Shown: positions 10,977-20,700 of the stretch, one piece after another
How positions within the stretch are numbered: position 1 is the stretch's first letter
Layout of the letters: the number at the start of each line of letters is the position of its first letter
DNA from: Myxococcales bacterium
GTDB taxonomy: Bacteria > Myxococcota_A > Bradymonadia > UBA7976 > UBA1532
DNA length: 64,000 nucleotides
Direction: 5' to 3'
Assembly (NCBI GenBank): GCA_020633555.1
Contig: JACKDL010000015.1
Coordinates: 1 to 64,000 of the forward strand
Position numbers and translations under genes: made by a program
The notes under the pieces: model-generated
Database searches by the model: none
Seen by the model: the letters and a program-made list of their open reading frames with translations, nothing else
What the model was told of the DNA's origin: nothing

Positions 10977-11137
10977 CAGGCTGTTGAAATTCGCGGACCG
11001 AGCGAACGGCCCCGTGGGGCCGCGGATCCAAGGCGCCGGCCCGCAGGCGATGCCAGAGCATCGTCGAGGAGACGGCAACGCCGGAACCGCGGATTCCACG
11101 GGGTCGGCTCGCGACGGGAGCGATTTTCAACAGCCTG
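10977..11137. mobile_element. 161-bp inverted-repeat (MITE-like) element with 4-bp target duplication
   Basis: The left end, CAGGCTGTTGAAATTCGC (10977-10994), matches the reverse complement of the right end (11120-11137) at 17 of 18 positions. The interior is also an imperfect palindrome around CCCCGTGG and CCGCGG. GTAG occurs directly outside both ends (10973-10976 and 11138-11141), as a target-site duplication would. No open frame of note lies inside. It sits between convergent genes and could also fold as a large hairpin and end transcription from both sides. The end sequence resembles termini of DDE transposons; the parent element is not in this window. Confidence 0.7.
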
Positions 11138-11148
11138 GTAGACGCCGG

Positions 11149-14100
11149 CTACTCGCCCCAGGCCGCCGCCAGCGTGTCGTCGGACCGCAGGAGCTGCAGC
11201 GGCTCGGCCCCCACCGGGTCCAGCGCCCCCATCCAGTGCCCCTGCACGAACAACCCCTGCCCGCCCGCCGGGCCCTCGGCGCGGCCCTGGAAGCCCGGCA
11301 CCGAGCCCACCAGGTACAGGTCGCCGCCGGCCGGGAGCACGGTGCCCGGCGTGAGCACGTGCTCGACGCCCGCCCCCAGCAGGCGCCAGTCGCTCAGGTC
11401 CAGCGCGACGCCGTGGGGGTTGTGCAGCCGCACGTAGCTCTGCGCGGCGTCGGCGGCCACCTCCACCCCGTCGATCACCGGCGCCATCTCCGGGTCCTGC
11501 GCCAACGGCAGCGGGCCGTCACCGCCGGGCTCGCCATCCAGCACGGCCACCTGCAGCAGCAGGTCGCTCGAGCCCACGCCGGTGTTGACCACTTGGGCGG
11601 CCAGCACGTTGTCGCCCGCCCGCAGCAGCGCGGGATCCACCGGAAGGTCCAGCCAGCGCACGGCCAGGCCATCGCTGCGATCGGGCGTCTGCCCGTTCCA
11701 GGCAAGGTCGCCGCCGAGCTCCCGGTGCACCTCGACGCCGTTCAGCCACACCACCACGCCGTCCTCGTAGCGCAGCCGCAGGATCACCGGCCCCTGGAGC
11801 TGCGCGGGATCGGCCACCGTGAAGGGCACCCGGGCCTGGATGGTCGTGGCCCCGGGCACCTCGTCCTGCGGCCGCACCTGGGTGCGCAGCAACCCCGCGT
11901 AGTCAGCCGGCGCGTTCTCGTAGCCCAACGCCAGCGGCCCCTGGGCCCACGCGTCGTCCACGTAGTCGGGGTCGATCCAGCCGTCGTCGGGGGTGTCGGG
12001 CCCGGGCACCCGCCAGCGGGCCAGGGCGCCGCCCGGGGTGTCGTCCACCAGCCGCTCGGCGGCCGCCGCGCGGTTCACCAGCCCGTACAGGAACACCCGC
12101 CGCGGCCCGGCGAAGCCCTGCAGCAGGCGCTCGACCCCCACCGGGTAGGGCTGCGGCTCGCCCCAGGTGTTCCAGCGCGCGTCGTCCAAAGCCATGTCCG
12201 CCGCCACCTGCGCCTGCCAGTGGGCCACCCGCCCCTCCAGCCACAGCGCCTCGGGGGGCGTGCCCACGGGCTGTACCAGCGCGTCCATGAGCGTGCGCAC
12301 CCGCCGCAGGTACATCTCGGTGAACTCGGGGAGCGCGTACAGGGCCACCAGCAGGTTGTTGCGGGCGCCCAGGTCCCGGCCCAGGAACAGGCCGTTGTCG
12401 GGGTACATGGTGTCGTCGAAGTAGTTGCCGGTCCAGTTGCGCCCCAGGCTCAGATCCACGTCCCACGGCAGGAACCACCACTGCGCGGTGTGTTCCGTGT
12501 CGCGGTACAGGTAGTAGTTCTTGTGGCAACAGTCCCGGCCCGCCATCACCACGCTGGCGGCCAGGTAGTTGGCCGTGCGCGCCAGGTCGATGTTGTCCAG
12601 CAGCCACAGGCGGCGCGCGGCGGGCTCCAGGCCCAGCGCGTCGATGAGCCCCTGCAGATCGGCCTTGTCCTCGTCCTGCCGGGTCTTCTTCTCGCCGCCC
12701 TGGGTGCGCTCCACCCGGTCGTACATCTTGTACAGGGCCCCCAGCGGCTCGGCGTAGCCCAGCCGCTCCAGCCAGCGGTCGTCGCCATCCTCCACCAGGT
12801 CGTACACCGCGAAGAACTCGCCGTTGAGCTGCAGCCGCACCGGCTCGGCCCAGTGGTGAGCGTTGCCCGCGGCGGCGAAGATCTCGTAGGCCACCGTGTT
12901 GCGCAGCCGGGCCTTGTCGGCCCAGTTCGTCAACAAGTTCAGGTCTTTCCAGGCCGGCATGCCATCGCGGAGGCGGAAGCGGTGATCCTTCGTGAAGTCC
13001 ACGTCGTAGCTCTTCTTCGGGAAGCCCCGCGTGCTCTGCCCGTGCAGGTCGAACAGCACGTTGTCGTACAAGGTGCCGGCGAAGTAGAGCGCGCCGCGGG
13101 TGCCACCGGCGCTGTTGGCGCGGGCCAGGTCCTCGATGAACAGGTGGAAGACCGGCAGCGGTGATGCCACCCCGTGCCCGCCGCGCACGGTGCCCTGCCA
13201 GGCCTCGCTGTCCAGCGGATCGTCGAAGCGCGGCAGCCGGGCGCTGCGGGCGGCCTCGTCCACCGCCTCGACGCGCCAGCGCACCAGCTCGCCGGGGCCG
13301 CCCGCGTCGCCCGGGATCTCGGCGGCCCAGCGGCCGGCCTGCAGGGCCATGGGCACGGCCACCTCGGGGCCGAACATGATCCGGTACACCAGGCGCACCT
13401 CGGCCAGGGGCGCGCCGCCCTCCACCACCTCGGCGTAGACGGTGACGGGGCGCCCGGGGGCCGGCTCCGCCCCCGGGAACGCCGTGACGTCGAGCACGAT
13501 GGGCCCGGCCTCGCCGGCCAGGTTCGGCTCGCCCGGGGTGGGCCGTGGCAGATAGCGCACGCCGGGCTCCACGGTGACCGCCTCGGCCACCACCTCGGGC
13601 AAGAGCAGGCCCCGACCGTCGTCGGCGGCGGCGTCGAAGTGGCGCAGCGCCAACACATGGGAGCCGGGCGCCAGCGACGGCAGGGGGAACCTGACCGGCC
13701 GCCGCGCCTCGGCCACCGAGCGGTCCACCGGCGCCTGCCCCAGCAGGCCGTCGGGGGCGTTGTCCTGGCCCACGGGCTCACCATCCAGCCAGGCGACGAA
13801 GCCGTCGTCGTAGCGCACCTCCAGGGCGAGCCGGCCGGGGGCGTCCGGGGGCACGGCCACCGCCACCCGCACATCCAGCGGCCGGTGGTCGATGGGCACC
13901 AGCTCGCCCTCGATGAACCCCTGATAGTCGGCCGCGGTGCGCACCTCAACCCGCAGCAGCGCGTGATCCGTGCCGTCCGTGGGATCGCCGTTCGGCCCCG
14001 TGGGGTCGATGGCGAAGTCCAGGCGGTCGCCCTCGGCCCCCGCCACCACCAGGGTACGCTCGACGCCCACCACGTCGTCGCCGGCCAGCGCCACGGCGTC

Positions 14101-16041
14101 CAGCGGGGCGCCCTCGTGGAACACCCGGCCGGTGAGTCCCGAGCCGCCGCCCCGGCGCTTGCTGAGCGTGTAGCGCACCACGAACGGGCCGGGCCCGGGC
14201 AGGATCCAGCGGCGCACCGCCCAGTGCTCGACGCCGTTGTTCACGCCGTTGGGGTGCATGAACTCGCGGGCCACGTTGGTCCACGGGGGGTCGCCCTGAG
14301 GCCAGTCGAAGGACTCGCCCGTCCAGTTGGCCGGCCCGAAGGCCACGAAGCTCTGCGGGTCGTAGGGGGCCCCGGGATCGGGCTGCGCGCCGCGATCCAC
14401 GTAGCCGTGGATCCAGCCCTGCCCGCCCTGCTGGCCGTCCAGGGGGAAGGCCTCGGCCGAGTCGGTCACCGCCTCGCCCTGCGCCTCAAGGCCCACGGCG
14501 GGCCGCTCCACGCGGGCGGTGAACACCGCCCCGTCGGCGGTGTCGTCGCCGCGGGGCGCCAGCACCCAGTCCACGACCTGCCCGGCGGCGGCCTGGACCT
14601 CCACCGCGTAGTCCACGGTGCGCCCGTCCACCGTCGCCTCGTACAGCGCGACGCCGTCCAGCAGGATCCGCCCCAGGACCCCATCGCCCGCGGCCGCTGG
14701 GTTGCCCAGCCGCCCGCTCAGGCGCAGCGGCCCGTCCTCGGGCACGGTCCACCGGCGGACGGCGTGAATCATGGGGCGCCCCGGCGCTCCCGAGGGCTGG
14801 CCCCCGGCAGCCGTCAGCCGGACAAAGGGCGGATCCCCGTCGGGCACCCGCCAGGCCGTGCCGTCGAACCAGTGATCGGGGCCAAAGGGCTCGCCCGCCG
14901 CGGGGAAGGGGCGGAAGTCCTCGGGGGCGTAGCTGCCGTCCGGATCCTCGGCCACCCACCAGGCGCCGTACTGCCAGCCCCGCGCGCCCTGCACCCCGCC
15001 GAAGTCCTCGGCGGCGTCGGCCAGCGGCACCGCCGGGTGGGGCGCGGGGGCGTCGTCCCAGCCCAGCCCCAGCGGCCGGGCGGCCCAGCGCTCGTCGCGG
15101 TAATCGGGGGCCGTCCATCCGTCGTCGGGGCCGCTGGGGCGCCAGCGGGCCAGGCTGCCCTGCCCCGCCAGCACCGAGCGCGCCACGGCCATGGGCCGAC
15201 CGAAGCTGACGTCGGCCACCTGCCCGCCGAAGACCAGCCGGTCCACCTCGCGGCCGCCCCAGTCCGACAACACCACCGCCTCGCCGTCGCCGGCCAGGCG
15301 GAAGTCGGTGTGCCACTCGCCCTCCACGGGCCGGCGGTCCTTGCCCGAGGCGAAGATCACCGCGAACGCCCCCGGCGCCAGGCTGGCCCCCTCGGGGAAC
15401 CGCCACCGGCAGGGCTCGGCCAGGTCGTCCGACAGGCACCACCGGCTCAGATCCACCGCGACGGCGGGATCGGGGTTGTGCAGCTCGATCCAGTCGCTGG
15501 CCTCGCCGTCCGCGTCCCGCAGGCCGCTGTCGTTGCGGGCCAGCACCTCGCTGATGATCGGGGGCAGGCCGGGGGGTGGGCCCTGATCGGGGGGCGCAAG
15601 GTCGGGCAGGGCCTGGTCGGCCGCCATGTCCGGCAGGGCCAGATCGGGCGCCATGTCCGGCGGGGCCAGGTCGGGCGGCGACTGATCCGGCGCGCCCTCA
15701 TCCAGCGCCGCGTCCAGCGGCTCCGCGTCCAGGGCCTGGGCATCGGGGAGATGCGCGTCGCTCGGCCCGGCGTCCACGGGTCGGGCGTCGCCGGGCCCCA
15801 GGTCCACCGCGCCGTCCGGGGGCGGGGCCGCGTCGCGGGGCGCCAGGTCGGGCGCCGCGTCCGCCGGCCGGGCGTCCCGCGGCCCCTGGTCCCCGGGGCC
15901 CTGATCCAGGTCGCCGCGATCCACCGGCCCCCGGTCGACCTGCACCGTGCCATCGGGGGCCGAGGGCGCGCCGTCATCGCAGCCGGCGGCCCACAACAGC
16001 CCCGCCAGGGCAACCCCAAGCCGTGTGTACCTGCCAAGCAT
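11149..16041 (-). CDS. giant CotH-domain, lamin-tail-domain lipoprotein
   Basis: 1630 residues. ATG at 16041 is chosen because GGAGGT lies at good spacing. The signal ends in lipobox AAGC (about 18-21), followed by a linker of Asp-Leu/Ala-Pro repeats to about 155. A lamin-tail domain follows (about 163-265; IISEVLARND, DWIELHNP). Large Asp/Gly/Trp-rich beta regions come next. A CotH kinase-like domain lies at about 960-1290 (DLHGQSTRGFPKKSYDVDF, NLLTNWADKARLRN, FLPWDVDLSLG). A second lamin-tail-like domain closes the protein (about 1520-1630). CotH-family proteins include spore-coat protein kinases, and bacterial secreted members commonly carry lamin-tail domains. The job here is unknown, perhaps surface matrix assembly. 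It converges on the HEPN gene with the inverted-repeat element between them. Confidence 0.85.
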   Translation of the reverse strand: MLGRYTRLGVALAGLLWAAGCDDGAPSAPDGTVQVDRGPVDRGDLDQGPGDQGPRDARPADAAPDLAPRDAAPPPDGAVDLGPGDARPVDAGPSDAHLPDAQALDAEPLDAALDEGAPDQSPPDLAPPDMAPDLALPDMAADQALPDLAPPDQGPPPGLPPIISEVLARNDSGLRDADGEASDWIELHNPDPAVAVDLSRWCLSDDLAEPCRWRFPEGASLAPGAFAVIFASGKDRRPVEGEWHTDFRLAGDGEAVVLSDWGGREVDRLVFGGQVADVSFGRPMAVARSVLAGQGSLARWRPSGPDDGWTAPDYRDERWAARPLGLGWDDAPAPHPAVPLADAAEDFGGVQGARGWQYGAWWVAEDPDGSYAPEDFRPFPAAGEPFGPDHWFDGTAWRVPDGDPPFVRLTAAGGQPSGAPGRPMIHAVRRWTVPEDGPLRLSGRLGNPAAAGDGVLGRILLDGVALYEATVDGRTVDYAVEVQAAAGQVVDWVLAPRGDDTADGAVFTARVERPAVGLEAQGEAVTDSAEAFPLDGQQGGQGWIHGYVDRGAQPDPGAPYDPQSFVAFGPANWTGESFDWPQGDPPWTNVAREFMHPNGVNNGVEHWAVRRWILPGPGPFVVRYTLSKRRGGGSGLTGRVFHEGAPLDAVALAGDDVVGVERTLVVAGAEGDRLDFAIDPTGPNGDPTDGTDHALLRVEVRTAADYQGFIEGELVPIDHRPLDVRVAVAVPPDAPGRLALEVRYDDGFVAWLDGEPVGQDNAPDGLLGQAPVDRSVAEARRPVRFPLPSLAPGSHVLALRHFDAAADDGRGLLLPEVVAEAVTVEPGVRYLPRPTPGEPNLAGEAGPIVLDVTAFPGAEPAPGRPVTVYAEVVEGGAPLAEVRLVYRIMFGPEVAVPMALQAGRWAAEIPGDAGGPGELVRWRVEAVDEAARSARLPRFDDPLDSEAWQGTVRGGHGVASPLPVFHLFIEDLARANSAGGTRGALYFAGTLYDNVLFDLHGQSTRGFPKKSYDVDFTKDHRFRLRDGMPAWKDLNLLTNWADKARLRNTVAYEIFAAAGNAHHWAEPVRLQLNGEFFAVYDLVEDGDDRWLERLGYAEPLGALYKMYDRVERTQGGEKKTRQDEDKADLQGLIDALGLEPAARRLWLLDNIDLARTANYLAASVVMAGRDCCHKNYYLYRDTEHTAQWWFLPWDVDLSLGRNWTGNYFDDTMYPDNGLFLGRDLGARNNLLVALYALPEFTEMYLRRVRTLMDALVQPVGTPPEALWLEGRVAHWQAQVAADMALDDARWNTWGEPQPYPVGVERLLQGFAGPRRVFLYGLVNRAAAAERLVDDTPGGALARWRVPGPDTPDDGWIDPDYVDDAWAQGPLALGYENAPADYAGLLRTQVRPQDEVPGATTIQARVPFTVADPAQLQGPVILRLRYEDGVVVWLNGVEVHRELGGDLAWNGQTPDRSDGLAVRWLDLPVDPALLRAGDNVLAAQVVNTGVGSSDLLLQVAVLDGEPGGDGPLPLAQDPEMAPVIDGVEVAADAAQSYVRLHNPHGVALDLSDWRLLGAGVEHVLTPGTVLPAGGDLYLVGSVPGFQGRAEGPAGGQGLFVQGHWMGALDPVGAEPLQLLRSDDTLAAAWGE

Positions 16042-16127
16042 GTGGGCACCTCCGCGCCCCAAGTTAGCAGGTTGTCGAGAGGCGTGAACCGCGGGAACCG
16101 CCCCCGCGCGAACCCCGGTGGGCGGGA

Positions 16128-16604
16128 TCAGTCGCTGAGCACGTCCACCGTCAGCGTCCAGCGGGCGCTCAGGTCGCTGTACACGTCCAGCAGGTGATCC
16201 CCCCGCCCGGGCGCCGCCAGCGTGAACTCCAGGATCCCGTCAGCCCCCGCGCGCTCGAACAGGTCGATGTCCACCAGCCGCGCCCGCTCGCGGTCGCCGC
16301 AGCCGGGCGTCCACAGATCGAGCTGCAGCTCGGTGCCGGGGTACACCTGCTCGGTGAACAGCAGCCGTACCCGCACCCGCGCCCGATCCACGTCGGTGCG
16401 CACGATCAGGCGTTGGGCCCCCGGGAAGGTGCCCTGCACGAACTCGTCGGGGTCCAACACACAGGCGGCGCGGGTCTGACACACGGGCACCGCCCCGGCG
16501 CAGGGATCCTCCAGGCGGCCGTCCGTGAAGGCCTGCTCGGCGTCCACGCAGCCCGCCGCGGCCAGGGCCAGCGCCCACCCAAACGAGCGGCTCAGCGGTC
16601 GCAC
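16128..16604 (-). CDS. small lipoprotein, last gene of envelope operon
   Basis: GTG at 16604 gives a compact lipoprotein signal (LSRSFGWALALAAAGC) and overlaps the upstream gene by 13 bases; a longer frame to 16652 has no ribosome site and would disrupt the signal. 158 residues. Two Cys pairs lie early in the mature part (DPCAGAVPVCQTRAACVLD), and the remainder is beta-rich (RVRVRLLFTEQVYPGTELQLDLW). The C-terminal DVYSDLSARWTLTVDVLSD resembles the last strands of a PPC-like or jelly-roll domain. It is the sixth and final gene of the overlapping minus-strand operon and is probably an outer-membrane-anchored accessory. Confidence 0.65.
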   Translation of the reverse strand: MRPLSRSFGWALALAAAGCVDAEQAFTDGRLEDPCAGAVPVCQTRAACVLDPDEFVQGTFPGAQRLIVRTDVDRARVRVRLLFTEQVYPGTELQLDLWTPGCGDRERARLVDIDLFERAGADGILEFTLAAPGRGDHLLDVYSDLSARWTLTVDVLSD

Positions 16605-17173
16605 AGGTCGTCCAGCCGCTGCCCCGCGGGCACGGTGAACGGGGGCGGACACGCATAGGGGTCAGCCGTCTCGCCCGCGGGCAGGATGCGCCCGCACACC
16701 GGCACCACCAGGGTCGGGGCGTTCGCCGCGTCGCTCTGCACCACCAACACCGCCCGGTCGGGATCGCGCACGGCGTCCATGTCCAGATCGGCGTTCACGT
16801 CGGCGTGGTCGTAGGTGATCCGCACCCCCGCCACGTCGCCGGGGCCCACCACCGCCCGATCGGGGCCCTCGACCGCGAAGGCGTGATCCCCCGGCACGCC
16901 GTTGTGCTGGTCGTTGATCAGGCACACCTGCCGCAGGGTCAGCGGGGTCCCACAGGTGTTCTTCAGCAGCAGGGTCTTGCGCACGGGCACGCGCGCCGTG
17001 TCGAGCACGTCCCCCGCCCCACCGGGATCCCGCGCCAGCCGGTCGCCCAGATCCACCGCCGCCCGGCTGGGCTCGATGGCGGCGCCCACGCACGGATCAT
17101 CGGCCTCGCCGCAGCCCAGCAGCGCCAGCGCGCAGCCCAGCAGCGCAGGCCCGCAGCCCCCCCGCCGCCTCAC
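16592..17173 (-). CDS. small lipoprotein in envelope operon
   Basis: 193 residues from GTG at 17173, which overlaps the previous stop by 4 bases (GTGA). The signal (GCGPALLGCALALLGCGEADD) has lipobox LLGC at about residues 18-21. The mature part reads like a single Ig-like or choice-of-anchor beta domain: VPVRKTLLLKNTCGTPLTLRQVCL is a typical strand pair, then VVGPGDVAGVRITYDHADV. Four or more Cys suggest disulfides. No catalytic motif. It lies between a coiled-coil lipoprotein and another small lipoprotein, so it is likely a structural part of the same outer-membrane assembly. Confidence 0.65.
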   Translation of the reverse strand: MRRRGGCGPALLGCALALLGCGEADDPCVGAAIEPSRAAVDLGDRLARDPGGAGDVLDTARVPVRKTLLLKNTCGTPLTLRQVCLINDQHNGVPGDHAFAVEGPDRAVVGPGDVAGVRITYDHADVNADLDMDAVRDPDRAVLVVQSDAANAPTLVVPVCGRILPAGETADPYACPPPFTVPAGQRLDDLCDR

Positions 17174-17736
17174 GGCGCCGTGCCCACCAGCCAGTAGGCG
17201 CGGGTGTCGCCGCCGCCGCGCACGTGGGCGCCGTAGGCCTGCCAGAACGTCCCCGCCGCTTGCTCCGCGGCCAGGCGGGCGTCCCGCGTGGCCGCCCGGC
17301 GCGCCTGCAGCTCGGCCAGCGCGCCCTCGCTGGCTGCCGTCAGGGGCCCCAGCTCATAGACCGCCAGATCGTGACGCACGGAGGCCTCGGCGTAGGTCTG
17401 GGCCAGCCGCGCCCGGGCGTAGGCGAGCTCCGCCTCGCCCCGATCGATCTCGGCCTGGCCCAGGGCCACCCGCGCGGCAGCCATGGCCAGCAGGGCATCA
17501 GTGGCCGATCCCAGCGTCACCTCGGCCTGCAGCCGGCTGCGCCAGCGCGCCGTCTCGGCGGCCTCCGCCCGCGCCTCCGCCAGCCGGGCCCGGGCCACCG
17601 ACACCGCGTCCTCGGCGTCGGCCACCCGCCGGCGCGCCGCGGCCGGCAGCCGGGGATCCTGCACCCCCACCGGCACCACGGCGCCGCCACAGCCGCTCAG
17701 CAGCCCCAGGGCCAGCAACCAGCCCGTGCGCCTCAC
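17170..17736 (-). CDS. coiled-coil lipoprotein in envelope operon
   Basis: 188 residues from GTG at 17736, overlapping the stop of the TPR lipoprotein gene by 4 bases. Signal MRRTGWLLALGLLSGC has lipobox LSGC. The mature protein is strongly helical with heptad-like Ala/Arg/Glu patterns (RRRVADAEDAVSVARARLAEARAEAAE and QAEIDRGEAELAYARARLAQTYAEA), that is, one long coiled coil. The C-terminus (FWQAYGAHVRGG, YWLVGTAP) is short and aromatic. It may act as a periplasmic spacer or partner of the TPR proteins. I cannot name the family. Confidence 0.7.
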   Translation of the reverse strand: MRRTGWLLALGLLSGCGGAVVPVGVQDPRLPAAARRRVADAEDAVSVARARLAEARAEAAETARWRSRLQAEVTLGSATDALLAMAAARVALGQAEIDRGEAELAYARARLAQTYAEASVRHDLAVYELGPLTAASEGALAELQARRAATRDARLAAEQAAGTFWQAYGAHVRGGGDTRAYWLVGTAP

Positions 17737-20700
17737 GAGCCACCCCCCAGCCGACGGCCGCCTGCCCGCCCCGCCGGGAAGCGCCCCAGGGCCGCCTCGG
17801 CGGCCGCGCTCAGGCCCGCCTGACGCAGGCCGTCGGCCAGGTTCTGGCGGCCCGCCTCCAGCCCGCCGGCCGCGGCGCGGGCGAAGGCCGCCAGCGCCCC
17901 CCCCCGGTCGCCCGCCGCGTGGTGGGCCAGCCCCAGCAGGTTCAGCTCCTCGGCGCCGCCCCCGGCCTGAACCGCCGCCGCAAGGGCGAGCCGCGCGGCG
18001 TGGGCGTCCCCCTGCGCCAGCAGGGCCTCGCCCAGGGCGCGCAGCGTTGCGGGGTCCTCGGGGTTCTTGGCCACCTGGGCGCGCAGGGGCTCCAGCCGGG
18101 GGTCTGCGGGTGCCACCGTCCGGGCGCCCAGGCGGTCGGCCGTCAGCGGATCCTCAGCCGGGGGCTGCCCGCTCAGGCAGGCGCGCCCGGCCGGCCCGAA
18201 GTGGAGCTGCGCGTACACCTGGGCCTCGCAGGTGGCCAGGGCCTCCGTGGCCGTCGCCTCGAGCTTCGCCTGCCGGGCCTGGAGCCCCGCCTTGAACCGG
18301 GCCCCTTGCTCTGCCGACAGCGCCGAGGGCGGGCTCAGCCCAGCGAGGCGCTGACCGGCCTGGCGGGCCATGTGCGCCAGCCGCCCCAGCGCCGCCGAGG
18401 TCACCGCCGGCTCCGCCTCGCGGGCCGCCTTCAGGTAGGCCTGCTCGGTCACGTCCACCAGGGTCACGAACTCGGTCACCTCGTCGATGTCGTCGCCCGG
18501 CGTGAACCCCGCCAGCGTGCGGGCCAGGGCCTCGGCCTGCCCGTACAGGGCCATGGCCCGCGGCCCCGCCTCGGCGCCGGCGCCCCGCTCCACCACCCGC
18601 TGCAGGGTGATCTCGCCGTCGTCCACCTTGCCCACGCGCACCTGTGCCAGGCCCAAGGCCGCGAGCACCCGCGGATCGCCGTCGCCCGCCAGCGGGGTCA
18701 AGCGCACCACCACCTCGGCGGGCGGCGCCGTGCGGGCCAGCAGGCCCGCCAGCGCGGCCGCGGGGGCCGCCCGCTGCGCCGGGCTGTCGGCCCCAGCCAG
18801 CGCCTGGGTCAGCTCGCCCTGTGCGCCCGCGCTGTCCCCGAGCTGCATCCTCAGTTGCCCCGCCGCGGTGGCCAGGGTCACCCGGTCCGCGCCGCCGGCC
18901 GCCGCCGCCCGGGCGTAGATCCTGACGGCTCGATCCAGCTCGAAGCGCGCGGCCGCCGCGCGGCCCATGCCCGCCAACAGCCCGGGGAGCTGGCTGGACT
19001 GCGGGTATTCCCGCTCGATGCGGTCGGCCAGGGCCGCCATGGCCGCCGTGTCGCCATCGGCGCGGGCCGCCACGAAGGCGTTCAGCAGCGCCCGCTCGCC
19101 CAGGGCCGTGCCCTTGAACCGGTCGGCGAAGGCGGCCAGCTCCGCCTGGGGATCGCCCCCCTCCTCCCCCGCCGCCGCCAGCGAGAGCTCGTCGAGCTGC
19201 TGCTGCTCGGCCGCAAGCACGATGGGCCCGATGCGCGCCTTGACGGCCGCGCTCACCGGGCTGTCGGCCGCCGCCAGGCGGCGGCCCGCGTTCAGCAGGC
19301 CCAGCGCGTCGTTGCGGGTGTTGTAGGCGTCCAGCAGCAGCTCGGCCGCGGCGTCGCCCTCGGCGGTGCCCGCCGCCTCGAAGGCCACCGCCTCCAGCCG
19401 GTCCGCCGCCTCGCGCAGCCGGCCCTCGTCGTACCAGCTCCGGGCGATGGCGAACTTCACCTTGCGCTGCTGCTCGGCGTCCAGCTTGCCCTCGGCCAGC
19501 AGCCGCGCCCCTGCCCGCCGCAGGCTCGCCCGGGCCACCACCCGCTCCAGCCGCCGCCGGGCCGCGGGCCCCGCCTCCAGCGCCGCCTGGAAGTGCACCA
19601 CCGCCTCGTACAGCGCTTGCCGCGCCCGCTCGCCCCCCGCGGGCTGCCCGTCGGCCGTAGCCAGGTACCAGCGGCCAGCCTCGAAGTCCTCGTCCGCCGC
19701 GCTCAACACGTCGGCCAGGTTCTGCATCACCGCCAGCCGGCTCGCGGCCTCTGGGAAGGCGTCCAGGTGGGCCAGGTAGGCCTGGGCCACGGGCAGCGCC
19801 TGGGCTCGCGCCACCTTGCCCTGCGGGTTGCCCTTGAACAGGGCCTCCTGGGCCCGCGTGGCCAGGTCCCGCACCAGCGCCTCGAACTCGGCGCTCAGCC
19901 GCGCGCGCAGCTCCTCGGGCACCCCCGGCCGGCGCAGCCGCCGCAGCACCACCGCAGTGATCCGCTCGGCGTCGGCCCCCACCTGCCCGTAGCGCTCCGT
20001 CTTGCGCACCGCCCCGTGCAGCAGCCGGGCGTCGTCCAGGCGCTGCTCGTCGTCGGGGCCCTTGTCCAGCAGCTCGCGGGCCACGCCCAGCGCCCCAAGG
20101 GCCTGATCCATCACGCCAAAGCGATCGGCCATGCGCTCCAGGGCGGCCACATAGGCGTCGCGGCTGTAGGCCTTGGCCCGCAGGAACGGCACCGCCTGCT
20201 CGGGGGGCCGCTGCCGGCTGAAGCAGTACACCAGATCCACCAGCGCCTCGCGGCGCACGTCGATGGTGGCCCCCTCCACCGGCTGGCCGGCCAGCGCCTG
20301 CGTGCGGTCGATGGCCTGCTCGAAGGCCTCGAGCGCCGCCGGGCAGTCGCCCTGGTTCACGCGCACCCAGCCCAGCTTGTAGAAGGCCAGGCCCACCGTG
20401 CGGCTGGCCGGCCCCTGGGTGATGCGGGTGTAGGCCGCTCCCGCCGCGGCCATGTCGCTGCGATCGAAGTGGTCGTCGCCCAGCACGATCAGGGCCTCGG
20501 CGGCCAGCGGGTGCGCCGGGTGTTCATCCACCAGGGTCTGCAGCGCCGCGCGCATGGCGGGGTAGTCCCCCAGCTCCCGCTGCTCCTGCCCCAGGTTGAA
20601 CAGCGCCCGCGGCACCTGGGGGCTCGCCGGCCACTCCCGCACCACCCGGGTGTACAGGGCGATGGCCTGGCCCTTCAGCACCCGCACCTGCGGCACGTGC

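Noticed and set aside
11020..13164. Long plus-strand open frames opposite the CotH gene
   Set aside because: They follow the GC-skewed third positions of the minus-strand gene and have no signal or domain; the minus strand reads as CotH and lamin-tail domains.
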